From positions 18,767,001 to 18,831,000 of the forward strand of contig JAJNNQ010000018.1 in assembly GCA_027886175.1 (NCBI GenBank): DNA of 64,000 nt, read 5' to 3'. The notes beneath the pieces were generated by a model, which saw only the letters and a list, made by a program, of their open reading frames with translations, was not told the DNA's origin and did no database searches. Shown here in pieces: positions 49,801 through 63,100 of this stretch. A program made the position numbers and the translations under genes. Numbering within the stretch: the first letter of the stretch is position 1; every line of letters begins with the position of its first letter. Source of the DNA: Phylloscopus collybita (taxonomy: Eukaryota > Chordata > Aves > Passeriformes > Phylloscopidae).

Positions 49801-52800
49801 ACATTAATCAAACACTCTAATTTTCTAGTGGCCACCTTTACAGAAACTCTTCCTCTTGTCCAGCTGGGCTTTGGTGGAGAGACATGTTTATGAAGAATAT
49901 CAATCCATTTGACAGAAACAAGGATGTTGAAACTCACTGTAAATTGTCACCAGTGTGAATTAAGGAAAAAACATAAGGAGAGCAAGACCAAAAATTCATT
50001 AACAGAATAAGTAGAGTTAAAAATAATAAGTGCCATTTTTATATGAACTTTAATGAATAGTATCTGTTTTGGAAGTTTAACTGATAACTTTTAAAATCTG
50101 ACCATTTTTAAAGGGATATGAAAAGAAGTGGTATTGTAGAAAATTGTTCTTGTAAAAATGATTGGTTTGAGTGTTCCTAACTCCTAACATAAACAACACA
50201 CTTGAAAATACATGATTTTTTTATTTATTCATGGATTAAGCACTCAAAATGTAAGAAAGACGGATTGCATTCCTTGTACAAAACTAAATGATTGAATCCT
50301 TGCTATAAGTAAACTGCTGAACACAACATTAATTATTAATTAGGAATCAGCTGAACCTAGAATTAATTATAGAACAGCTGCTGTTGCAGACCCATGATCA
50401 AGTGTCTGCTCTTGAGTGAGCAAGGATGCTTGCTGTGGGAATTCAGGGTGAGAAATTCTTCTGTGTTACTAAGGTGAATCATTTGAAGATCTCCCCAGAA
50501 AATACTTTAGAAAATGTCAAATGACAGCTCTAAGTAAGAGCCTATTGCTGCTAGCCCAGATTTAATAAAGGGATTGAGAGGCAGATGAGGAGTTGGTGTA
50601 ACAGCAAGAGCACACATTTTTGCAAGGACAAAACCAGCCCTTGACTATTCTAGTGCAATTTATCCACCCATGCTGAAAGAAATAAGGAATACTTCCTAGT
50701 AGCAGACAACAGTTATTTGAAGTAATTGCATGTCCAGAACAACTTCTATCCAAAACCACATGAGCACTATGGGGTTTTTTTTTGCAACTTAAGGTTTACC
50801 AAAGAGGTGTCGAATAACCAACCACAATTCACTACAGGAGAATGTCAACAACTTGTAAAGCTCCACAGGAGGAAATCACAGACTCATAGGCAGCTACCCT
50901 ATCTTAAAAGCAGCAGAGACAGCACTTAAAAATAAATGCAGGGTCTTAAGGAAAAAAAAATAAAAGATCCTTCTCTATGCCCGGTAAGCATTGCACCGTA
51001 TAAAGGTGTGCTTAAAGTTCCTATAGCTGGAGATCTTATTAAGGATGTTATTTCTTAAACCTGTCTGCCTTCTTCATTGTGTTTTTAATGAGGAGATTAA
51101 AAGACCAATTTGGTAAAGTTCATGATAAAATTTTAAAATGGAAATTATTGGAAAAAGATGATCACGCCAGTCTTTGCTTGGGCAATTTGATATAAATGTC
51201 TGTGAGGGCTTGTATTTAAAACTCACAAAATATGTATCTGTAAGTATTTTACTCTCAGAAGAGGGATGCAAACCCATAACAGTTAAAAATACAATATAAT
51301 TAAGAATTGTTTTCTTACTGGAGAATTGAATCTTTTGACTACACAGTAACAATTAGGACTAAACCAGAAACAAATACATTTGGCCACTGTATGGGTTTCA
51401 GTGTACTTTTCAAACAAATAATAGTGCCAAGTTGAAACCTACTACACAAGTGGTAACTGAAACAAAATAATATGCATATTCAAAGTGACTGCAAGTGCAA
51501 TGAAGGTAAGACAGTATGTGGTTAAATTTAGTGAGTGAAGGTTAGACAAAATACCTGTAAAGGAGGGGGTGAAAAGAATTTCAAGCTCCGCCTTATATGT
51601 TAACAACATCCAGGGTTCTTTCCTTATTGTCTTTGCAGAAATCTATGTAATTTATCACCTTGGTGGTCTGCATAGAAAATAGAAAGTCTTAAAATTCAAG
51701 ATGAGGTTTATTACACTCATGATCTCTGCATAAAAAACCAGAATCACTGTTGAATTAAGTGATATTACCCCCCCTATTCTCTGTATAGTTTCTCCCTGTT
51801 AAAACCAGATCCCGTTTTAAGAGCAGATCAAAGCATTTCAACTACATTTAGTGTTTTTCTTGGTAATGAGGAACAATTTTTATTTTTTGAGACCTAGGAA
51901 AGGAATCAGATATGTGAATTCTACTTTAAACTGCACAGGAGGACACAGATTGCTAACCCAAAATTGGAAAACTTCATGAAAAAATATTCTTCTTGGTGCC
52001 ACAGAATCCCTTTATAGGCTTATTTGTTTGCTTGCAATGGTAGCTACTATATAGTACTTCATAAAATTACATCTGTTGTATGATTTCTCATCTCAATAGC
52101 TTTCTTTCATCAGTAGTGGGATTGCTGCTGTATATCTAAATAAGAATTTCTTTTCTCAGCCCTGTTGACTTACATATTTCTTCTCAAAGAAGAAAGATAT
52201 TCAAAGGCCCTCTCAGTTCCTTTCTGAAGGACAATCTGAACAGCACTGAGGTGATGGATCATTTAAAAGTCTCTCACAGCTCTGGGACCCAGATCCTCTT
52301 CTGTTATGAAGTATCATAGCCCTGTGAGGGGCTTCTCTCTTGAATTCAGAGTCAAGATTTCACTCCTAGAGACCATTGACATAGAGTCCCAATGGAAAAT
52401 GATTTTGCCTGACATATTATAGTTCATTTTAGCATTATGCAAAAATTGTAATTCAGACTGCTGGTATAATTTACAGGTTTAGTTTATTCAGTATAGCAAA
52501 TATGCCAGCTTTATGCAGTACATTTGTCACTGCATTTATTTCTGTGTGCTTTATTACCTTCTCCTATAATCTGTGTGTTTTGTCAATAATTTGGAGTGTA
52601 GTATGTCTATCTTTGAAGAGAGAGGGTGTGTATATGAAAGTTTGTACTAAAATATGTGCATTTATACAAGATATCTGTGGTAATTTTGGACTGTAAAATC
52701 AAATATAATATAGGATGAAAAAGATTTGATCATTTCAATTGTGAAACTGTCACTGCCTCCAAACATTCTGCTGACTTGTTTTTCATTAATTTACATATCT

Positions 52801-53431
52801 CTCTCTAATGTCAGGAAGAAAGCCACTTCCTTAGGATAAACCTGTTTGAGATTAACAAATACATCAGCTCTAAGCAGTTTCAAAATAAAGTTTCATTTGC
52901 TGTGATTTCAAAGCAAGAAAGAATCTGGTAAAAAATAGCAATAGTAACAGTAGCAATAATGTTAATAACAAAAATAAGTATCATAATGAAAATATTTACT
53001 TTCACTCCAGCAGAAGATGTGCATTCCAATAAGAACTCATGAAGTACTAAATTAGACAGTGCTTGAATACAGCAGGACAATATCTGAACACAATTAGATA
53101 AGATTCAAGACAAGTATCCATAGCAAACATCAATCAAAAACTGGACAGTTGCATTTAACAGGGTTGAAATGGCACTTAAGGGTCAGAGCCTTCTGCATAC
53201 TTGCTGTCTATTGCTGGAGGATCCTAAGTTTCCTATATCCACTACTTTTTAATCAGGAAGTAAAAGGGAGACCTACTTTCATTTCCTTTGCTTTCACATA
53301 CAGAAGCACATTAACTGTGGCAGCACAGAGATAGGTGTAGTTCGTGCTTCAAGCTGAAATAGACAAAGCCTTTATAGCAACTTGATATCATAGGTACTTT
53401 ATGAACAAGTTTCTGATCAATTTCTGAATTT

Positions 53432-53497
53432 ACAAAAAACAAACAAACAAACAAAAAACCAAACCAAAACCAAAAACAACCAAAACCAAAAAAACAA
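53432..53497. repeat. A/C-rich (CAAA)n and (CCAAAA)n tract
   Basis: Three clean CAAA units lead into CCAAA, CCAAAA and CAACC variants; the whole 66 bases contain only A and C. Confidence 0.85.
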
Positions 53498-56400
53498 CTC
53501 TGTAAGGAGAAACCTAAAACTTGTTAGCAGCTTTTGCTTTTAAATGGTGTTAATACTAATACATCTTTCTGAGAAGGGATTCTAGAAATTTGCACAGGCT
53601 CCAGAGTAGCGGAGTTCAGTTTTCCCATCAAGATTTAGAAGACTGAAAGTTGCATTTCTTCAGCTTCCACAATAATGTTGTAAAGCAACAAGAAGAAATG
53701 GATTAGTTATTGTTCTTTTGAAGCTACCCCAGCATCCAGTCTCACCTCTGCTCCAACACCGATAACTGGACATCAGAAACAGAGAATAAAATGTTCTTGG
53801 TTTTTTTTAGGGCACACACTAAGGAGAAGGAGAATCTGGATTCTGTATTCTGTGCTGAAGATTGTTTTTATAGATTGTTAAATAATATATACATTTGGCA
53901 AAATATGTGAATGTCCTAAACTGGGAGAAGGGCACAAATATCTGCTTCCAAGTACATCCAGTAGCACAGAAAAACATTATCCCAACTGATCATACTGTTT
54001 TGTGTTTTCAGACCTAAAATCTTGATTTAATTTCTGCACTGTGACACACCTTTGACTGAAATGGAGGATAACTTGATTATGTTCACTGAGCCAATGATGA
54101 AAGCACTCACATGCTGTTGCTCTTTACTCCTATGGCCTTCCTAATTGGATACAAGCATTTGAATCTCTGGCTTCCAGATCTCTTGAAAAGGCTTTAAACC
54201 CCAGATGACTGTGATAAGAATTGGGTCTCTGAATTATAGGTCTCTCTAAAACTAAACAATATTCCTAATTTGGAGACTTGTGCTTAAAAATCTCATTTCC
54301 ATGAAAAATATTAAAATTGTGCAATGCAATATCATGTTTTCATCCCCCTTTGGTGCCAAAATTCAGTAAAAGGAAAAAGAGAATAATACACTGCACTAAT
54401 AAGCTTCACAGATAAAAAATTAGTAGGCATCGGATTAGGAATAAAGCAGAACTTTAAAAATTAATTTCTTTATCAGCAACATTTTGTTTTGTTTTTACTT
54501 TCCCTTTCAGGCTCATCTGGCTGGAAAACTGAAGATTTTGGATTCCCTCTGTAGGTGAATAAATTACTGCTGAGCTCTCAAGGAGCTGTGGCTTCTGAAA
54601 GGGTGAAAATCTGGTAGACCAGCTGCCAGAAAGCAGTCTCAACAAAGGTGAATTGGCAAGTAATCAGAGAAATGTTGAGAGTTTAATCAAAAGTGACTTA
54701 TCTCTATGAAAATCCCCTAATTTGATGAATAAGCAGAGTCTAGTGACCCTCAAACCCATTTACTTCCTTTGTCCATGGCACTTTTCTTGTACAAGTGATT
54801 CTGTGACAAGTAGCTGCTAAGAGCACTCATTCCAGGTATGTGGAAAAGCATGTTGCTCTGCTGCGTGGGGGATATTGGAAACAGAAATTCTCTCAACCTC
54901 CTGGCCAGAATCAGGCTCTAACCACAGCTTTCACAACGTGAACCACACATTTACTTGCTTTATGTGAATGTGTCAAGAAAAAAAATGAATTTTAAGTATC
55001 TCAGACAACTAGTACATCTGGCTTTTATCCTGCTCACTGCCTCACTCAGGAAGGAATATGGTTATTTTTAAATCTAAGGTCCATGTGTTGAGCCAGATGA
55101 ACATAATTCTCCAGCTGATTCAAAGATGATAGGAAAAGATTTTAAATGCTTTGAATTTTATAGGCTCATTTATCATCTACTAAATCCTCTCCCCCCAAAA
55201 AATCAAAGGCCTCATTTGTCCTTTAAACACTCATTACAGCTTTGGTCCCTATATAGATTCCTAAAAAACCCCATCCCAAAGCATGTATTTGTATCGAATA
55301 CAAATAGCAAATTACAAAAATTATTCATTAGCAGTTCATCAACCCTTTATGAAACCTTATTTATTAATTGATTGGGACTTTTCAAGCAGCTTTAACATTC
55401 AAGCAATTGAATACAATTCCCACCACCATGGTGTTCCTACATCATGGCCAAAATTCCTAACACTGCAGTTGATTAGTTGTCCAGCAGCTCATTCTGTGTC
55501 CATAGTTTCTTTTGCTATTTATCTCTTCCACTAAAATATTTTGGATGTGGGTTTTTTTCAAGATATGGTTACTATTGAAAATAATTTCTTAAACTGCATT
55601 TGGTTAATGGATATATTATTTTAGTGGACATTCTGAAACCACAATTACCAGGACATTTTTATGGGTGTAGCAATCAAGTCACTCATAACCCTGTGTCCCC
55701 ATGAATTGACTCTGAATGACTTATTTGCAGCTGATTAGAAGTGATTCACTTGGATATATGTTCATACACTTTTATGTATATTTTGCCAGTCTATTTAGTG
55801 ATTGACACTAAACAAATAAATGTCATTTACAGTCTTCCTCTTTAAACACATAAAAGAGTTTATCTAGGAATATTTTGCAAACATTTGCAAAATAAGGCAT
55901 GATCAGTACTTTGAATAGCTGAAACATTTAACGTTTTGACTATTTTAAATATGCACACTTTAGAGGATATTAATACTGAAGTACAGAAAGCTGTAGTGAT
56001 TCAACTGTTCCTTCTTATTTCTTGACAATTTTGGTTAGTGTTCTGTTTTTTATCTAGCCTCAACAGCGTTATTAACTTTAGCAGTTATAATAGAGAAACC
56101 TCATAGCACACTAAGTAAATATCTTCTTTAAACATAATTTTAGCAAAATAAACCTAGACAATTTTATTCATGCTATTTAAATGATTGCAATATTTAACGT
56201 GTTGAACAATTCTTTCCGGATCTGCCCAGATGAGATTTTCAAGTTAAAAAACAGATGAAAGCAAAATGCAATAAAAGAATTTGAAGCTAATGGTAAAATC
56301 AGGAGTCAAAAATATGAGATCTATCTGTACTTTTTATTGTACAGCAAGTATGTTTTTACTGACTTTATCATTGTTAGAAAACTCCACATTGAGGATGGAG

Positions 56401-58470
56401 TTTTTGTTTTTATTTTCTTTTTCTTTCTGCTTTTTGTCCCCTTCACTACTGTTCCTCCTGGTTCCCTCTCCTGTTTCAAGCACAAGCCCTGCAGTGCTGT
56501 GCACTGGGCTCCCAAAGCTCAATAAATGAAAGGATATCCTTGTCCTGTGGAGAACAAGCCTTTTCATATATTTACTGGTTTCTCATGTACAACTATACTT
56601 GAAGTTTCTTCACAAAAATAGTTAAAGCCACCTACCATTCTCACATACTGGGACAAGGGAAAGATTTTCATTGATAACACCAAGGCGAGCCCTAATTAAT
56701 TAATCAATTGATAATAATAGTAAACACAGAATGTGCAAAAGAATTGGATTCCTTCTGAATCTTTGAATGGTGCATGGCAAGCTCAGAAGGGATTCATGTG
56801 CTTAAGTTTTTTGGAGATTGTTAGGGTTTTAAGTGAGAAATCAAATGGATATATGGAGACTGTAATCTCCATACATGAGGCACCTGCTTTAGTTAATGGG
56901 ATTATTTTTTATATATCAAGAAAGCAGTAACCACTACATTAAAAAGCTTTGTAAAAATCCTGAGATAGTCTAGGAGAAAGACATTACTTAGAAAAATAAA
57001 AAAATATTCTAAAACTTTATGAATCCCCTAGGGAGCTGAATGTTGTCATTGCAAGGAAGCCCCAGCCTCTTGTCCACAAGAAGATGGATTCTTCTACAGA
57101 TTCCTGGAAAAAATGAAGGATATTTTTCTGTGGCATTTTTCGTGAAGACCTGCTTCTGGAATGTGAAAGGATGTGATGGAGGGAGAAGTTAATTATCAGA
57201 ATCTGCATGAAATGCTCAGAAAGGCATAATGCAATTCATCATGTGTATGTCTCTACTCTTTGTAGATACAGTTTTTACACAGCTCATGCTTTCACAGAGC
57301 ATGAGTGCCTTGCTCTTTCAAAAACACATATCTCTTTTACAACCATAGTCAGTACTACAATTTCAAGGACTGGACCATGTCAAATGAGAAAACATATACT
57401 CTAAAAGAATTAGTAGCACCTTCTTTCACTGGCTTCCTCAAACACCTACTAGTCTGTGGTCAGTGATAACTTTTAAAATATTTGCAGTGTGTCTCTGCTT
57501 GTACAGCATGATATAAATAACATAACAATAATACATATCACAGTATTTTCCTGTTACTGATGAGGAATAGAATCCCAGCTACAAGTCTCTGATAGGGTTC
57601 CCTTTTGGTTTATGATAGGTCCAGATTTAGCTAAAGAAGGCTACAATCTGGCAGACTTTGAAAATAAAGTCTGAGCCTCATTCTTCTGCTGTCAGGCCAG
57701 GCTTTTCCATGCAGCAGCCTACACAGTGATGAAGTGAGTCTCTGTCAAGCCAGCTGGCTCTGCCTGAAAACTTGCTTGTGGTGCTAAGAGAAAGCTTGTC
57801 TCCATGTCTCAAAGGGATAGCAGTCTTTTCACTTTTAAACAGCTTTTTTCTTCATAGATTTAAGTGGGTTTACATTTCTTTGTCCAAGTGCTGATTCTGT
57901 TTGATTGCTGGTTTTCCTATCTCTGGCTCATAAATGTTGTTCATACTTATAACTTGTGGACAACAGCATCATCAAGCCTCATACTATGAGCATTTCTTGG
58001 CAAAGCTTTTCTGACAGGTGACTTTTCCATTAGGGGACTTTTCTTCATTTTGGTTTTGCTCTTAAATCCTCCGCTCAGTCTATCTGGATGCTGGGAATCC
58101 ACATCAGACTGACTGCAACAAAATCCTCAAATCTGTGCTCACTTCTCCTTAGTGAGATACTCAAAATATAGTAATGTTTTCTAATGTAAACTGATAGTAA
58201 AGTTCACACATTTCTTCAGTAAGATTGAAGGGAAGTGCTAAGCAAAACTTAATTGGAATGTATGCGTGAGATATTAGAAAGGAACTAAATCTTTCTGCGA
58301 AATTGGTTTTTTTACATCACAGGGAGGCTCAAAAATTGTATTCTCCTCAGTTCCAAAATTAGTACTTGATTTCTTTCAAAAAAAGACCAACATGTGGCAA
58401 AATGAAAGATTTGGGTTTTTGATTTTTTCCTGATTTTGTGACTGATCTGAAAGTCATCCTTTTTTGCTGC

Positions 58471-58486
58471 TTTTTTTTTTTTTTTT
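58471..58486. repeat. Run of 16 T
   Basis: A T homopolymer about 50 bases left of the possible SINE remnant. It could in principle be the reversed tail of a minus-strand element, but the SINE-like text reads on the plus strand. Confidence 0.85.
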
Positions 58487-58530
58487 AACATGTTTTTTGA
58501 TTCATTTTCTTTTGGAGGAAGACCAAAAAC

Positions 58531-58655
58531 TGGTTTAACACGTTGGTTAGGGCACTCATCCAGAGTGACATAAACAATGTCTTCTCCCAGGGCTTGAACT
58601 TCTTGTTCTCATGTTTAATGTCCTTATTCTAATCCCTGGGATAGGTGCCTATTCA
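58531..58655 (+). mobile_element. Possible tRNA-derived SINE remnant
   Basis: ttggttagggcactcatc (58543-58560) resembles the D-arm region of a tRNA-type SINE head. About 35 bases later, ggcttgaacttc (58591-58602) resembles a degenerate Pol III B box (about 8 of 11 consensus positions by eye). The spacing fits a tRNA head. There is no clear 3' tail or target duplication. It would be an old amniote SINE if real; chance similarity is quite possible. Confidence 0.3.
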
Positions 58656-60083
58656 GATGTCAGGCAAAGGTAAGAAGTGATTGTTTCTCTACTTTCAATC
58701 TGAAATTGCATTCCAGACCAATGCTTTTCAGAAACTGATATATCTGAGAAGACAGAAAAATGAATTTTTGATGCATCATCACTTTCTGAGAGAAAAAAAA
58801 CCAAACAAACCAACACTTTGATTTTAAATTCCTCACTACACAATGTTCCAAAATTCAATAGTAATTACAAATTACTTAAAGAATGTGGTGGTTATAGAAT
58901 AAGTTGTAAGACAGACAGAATGGCTGTCTTACATAGTATGAGAAAAACTTTGTGTTCACTATATTGTCTTCTATGAAAACAATTCAGCTTCATTAATCAT
59001 TCTCAATATGTGTATGTCTGTTCCATAATAATTTATGAATACAGTATCTAGTTATTGAGATATTTATCATATGAAGGTGAGTAAGTTTCATGGAAGGTAA
59101 GCAAAGTGTGAAGACAAGCTTTGTCTTGACTTTGCGAATGCTTTTGGACTGGAATGAGATGATGGCTGAGCTACTACAATTTACTCTTTGCCTTCTGCCA
59201 CCTCAGAAACTTCTTTCCCCATTTAAAATCAAGCATCAGAGAACCAGCAGAACTAAATAACTGCCCCACTTACAAAAAAAGATACTTCAAAAAAATCTAA
59301 TCATACAGATAAACCAAATTTTTCTCATATAAGAAGCTTCCAGACCTGCTTGGTCTATATCTATGCTGCTTTATAGAGGAGTAGAGTATGTGTGTTTTAT
59401 CCTTTAAAGTGAAACAATATTTTTAAAAACTTGTGTTGACAATTAATTCACCTCTGGTCACAGACTACTTAAGGGGAGAACTGCCAATTAACATTGCTTT
59501 TGTTGGTAAACAGTAAAAACATACAGAGTACTGTGGATAAGAGCCTATTCCAAAAGTGAGAAAATCATGTAATTGTTCCCCTGGACAGGTTAAAGTGTAT
59601 TTGGATAAGGACCAGATGAAGGAGAATGATACAATTATCCTTTTAATCCCGAGGGAAGTTCTACCTCATTTTTTGAAAAAAAAAAAGTACTGCCAGACAG
59701 AGCAATTTTAATCAAATAACCCTTGCTCCACTGAAAAGTTGAAGCAAACCTCAATTAAATTGTCAAAATATCCCAGATATCCTGTTTTCAGTATCTCCAC
59801 TCTGACTCATTTAGAACTGTGGAAAAAGGTTAATGATTTTTTCCAACCCACCTCTGTAGATTCAGAAATCTTCATTTGCCTCCTTTACCTTAATCAAATG
59901 GAAACCATATTATAACCATTGAAAATCTTGTTCAAAGAGTTGAAACAATTTTAGGCTCCTTCTTAATTCCAGTGAAACATGTTTTGTGTCCTACTTAGGA
60001 AGAGAAAATTGCACCTTAGCACTTGGCATAGTTACTGCTAATTGTCACAGGTTTGTTATCTGTTATATACTGCTTTATATAGA

Positions 60084-60100
60084 TTTTTTTTTTTTTTTTT
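60084..60100. repeat. Run of 17 T
   Basis: A T homopolymer in AT-rich DNA with no associated element recognised. Confidence 0.85.
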
Positions 60101-63100
60101 ACTTAAAACTCTACGGCTGTTTCATAAAGAGCATAGCTATTATTTTCAAGATCTGTGCCTGGATGCTGCTTCTAAATCATTCCAGTGAAATGGAAGTCAT
60201 TTACACTTACACCTGAAGTGGAATATGACATGTCAGATTAAAGCCCTCCATCAAAGCATTATTTATTTTTAGTAAACCACTACTTCAGCTCATAAGCTAA
60301 TTATTACTTGTAATGATAGAAGTACTGCAGGAATTCTCTGCCAAAGTTCATTTAATTTGCATTTTAATGTACTAAATCTTCTTTTAATTAATAATGCTGA
60401 TACAGGAGTTTAAGAGACAAAATAAAGATGTGAGTGTGCTTGTGGATAACTTTGAAATCCACTGTGGCATATAAAAGAAAATGAGAATCCTCTCTTTGGC
60501 ACCATTACCAAAATTCCTCTTCACCTCTTTTCTGTGTGAGCTGAAGGCTGTGCAGATGGTTTGGCATAATTCACTCAACAAAAGTATTCAGAGGCAAGAA
60601 GGTAAAGCCCATGTTACCTAAATTTTTATTTTTTTTTTTAAGTGTACTGCAGAAATTTACTACCTGGAAGACTTTCTTTGTTAGAATTTTAACAATTTAG
60701 TCTAATAAGATGCCGTATTTTTCCAGCAACCATATAGATTTGCTTCTTCAAAAGACCTCTCAGAGAACACTGTAGCATAGTTATCATACTTGTATTTTGA
60801 GAGGGCTGCAATACAGGTCTTTAAATGTCATTGACAGCAGCACATTTGTAAACTTTTGTGCCACTTTAGTATTAAAGCCATCTAATAAAAGCACAAATAA
60901 AAGTAAAGCGTTACCAGAAGGCAATAGCTACCTGCATTAGGAAGCTTGTTTGAATCCTTTGTGAGAGAGGTATTTTCTAAAGAGCCATAATTAGAGATGA
61001 AAATCAATTTGTCACAAAGTCCCCTTTTTCACTCTTTCCTTAAGTGAAGTTTTTCCTTTATCTGTCTTTTCTGATAAAGACAGCTTACCCAGCTGTTTTC
61101 TTGTGTATCCTAGATAAAATGACCGTATCTTCAAACTGCCACCAAACAGAACAATTTTCTGATGGCATTTTTATAGAGTTACAAAAGATCCTCACAAAAT
61201 GTATGATGCTGTGCTTTTAAAGTTTACCTTAGCCTCAGTACTATCAGCTTATGTTTCAGTAGTGACATATGTGCATCTCTCACAGGAACTGAGGAGCTGA
61301 ACAGTAGGAGACATTTTTATTAGAAACTTTGGATTTTGAATAGTAATCTTACATTTTACAAAAAGCTCTGAGATCCACCCTGAGCAAAAGAAAACTCTCA
61401 AAATGAGTCTCTTTTCTTACATGCCAGTGTTCTGCCTCATTTATTTTTTTGAATTGTTTTACTCTGCAAGTAGTGCCATTAAAAGTAATGTTAGAGACAA
61501 TCTGAATCTTGAAAAGAGAAGGGAAAATATATTGCAGTTTTTAGGAAACAAAGCAGAGAGTTCAGACAAAAAAAACCAAAAAATCCCAAACCCCAGAGAG
61601 CTCAAAATCTGCCATCAATCTTTGTGTAATGTATTATTTAGCTCAGGACATACAATTTTATTTAGATCATATACTTCCTCCAGCTATCTTTATATATTCC
61701 TTGACCCCACACAGATGTGTCTGCCTGATGATTTTTAGTGTTTCTATTGCTTACTAAGGTATTGCTTTAAACTCAGTTGGTTTAAAGTTAGGTCTCAGAT
61801 GGAGCGCTGAGGCAGAGAGAAAGTTATGACCTAGGGGAACCATAGCCAGAATGGTCATGGCCTATAAGTAATGTTGCCTAACATTATGTTGGTTGATGTA
61901 ATTTTTTTTTCCTCACATTGGTATCCATTGACATTTGAGTTGTCCTTGAGTACTCTACTTAACCTCCTTTTGTCACTTCCTAGAAGGGAGCTCTTCCATA
62001 GGTTCTGTAAATGTTCTGTCATAGAAACCCCAAGAATATGGCCTAGATACTTCAGGTGATGTCAAGTGGCACTGGACACCAAGCTGTACACAGGCACATC
62101 AAACCTTAGAAGTTTAAGTCTGATCACAGCATCAGATCTGTCAGGATTAATTGATAGCTAATCAGCATCAAGATTGCAGTTTGTCTTCCCAAATGTTCAG
62201 CCTACAAATCTGCTTTAAGATGAGGTATATGACTGTGAATCACATTGAATTCACTGACTGTGCTTTCCCTAAGATGAAAACTTGGGTCACAGTGAAGACA
62301 CAGATGAGGTGAATGCTGACATGAAGACCCTGATTGCTTATCTTTGTATCTCGCCTGGTTTGCACTTAGTAATTTATTCCTTTTTATTTTGCAGTATGCT
62401 TCATAAAACTATGTATAGTCTGCTGTAATCAGTGGAATTTAATGTTGTTTCCATTAGCATTTTGAACACAAAAGCTCTTGGTTTACTCATCCTCTTTTTA
62501 ATGAGATAAATCTAAGCCTGACCATTACAGATAGACAGATTATCAGTGAATTCAGTGTTCAGTGTGTTGGTTAGTGAAGGCAAGTTTCCCCTCCATTATC
62601 TCAAAAACTCTTTTTTCAGTTTATATTATCACTGATAGAGGCTGTGCTATAGTCGAGATATGCTATGGACCAGTGGGTAGCTGCCTTCTTATCCCTCCGC
62701 CAAACTGAGAAAGGGAAACACGATTCTAAAGCAGAACTATGGAGTTGGAGTTAGAGGGAGAAAAAGTGAGAAAGAGAAAGGTGTTTTAAAGGCTGTGTGT
62801 CCACAGTAAATGATCAAGGGAAAACCTTAGCTATTTCTGTTTGTCAGAAAGAGAATGGGGAGTCTGAGGGGCCAAGTCGCTGAGCCAACTGAGATATCTC
62901 ATTTTGTCCCCAAATATTTTTATCTGTCCTTTGTGAGCTTCCCCCAAAGGACTCACTAATCCAATTGGGATCAGTATCTAATGATTCAAAGTCCCTCAAA
63001 ACTATGCTTGTTATTTCAGATGAATCTTCATATATATGACCATACAAATTCTTCATGTTGTTCTTGTGAAAAATTGCCTCATAAATAGTTCTGGTAAGCA

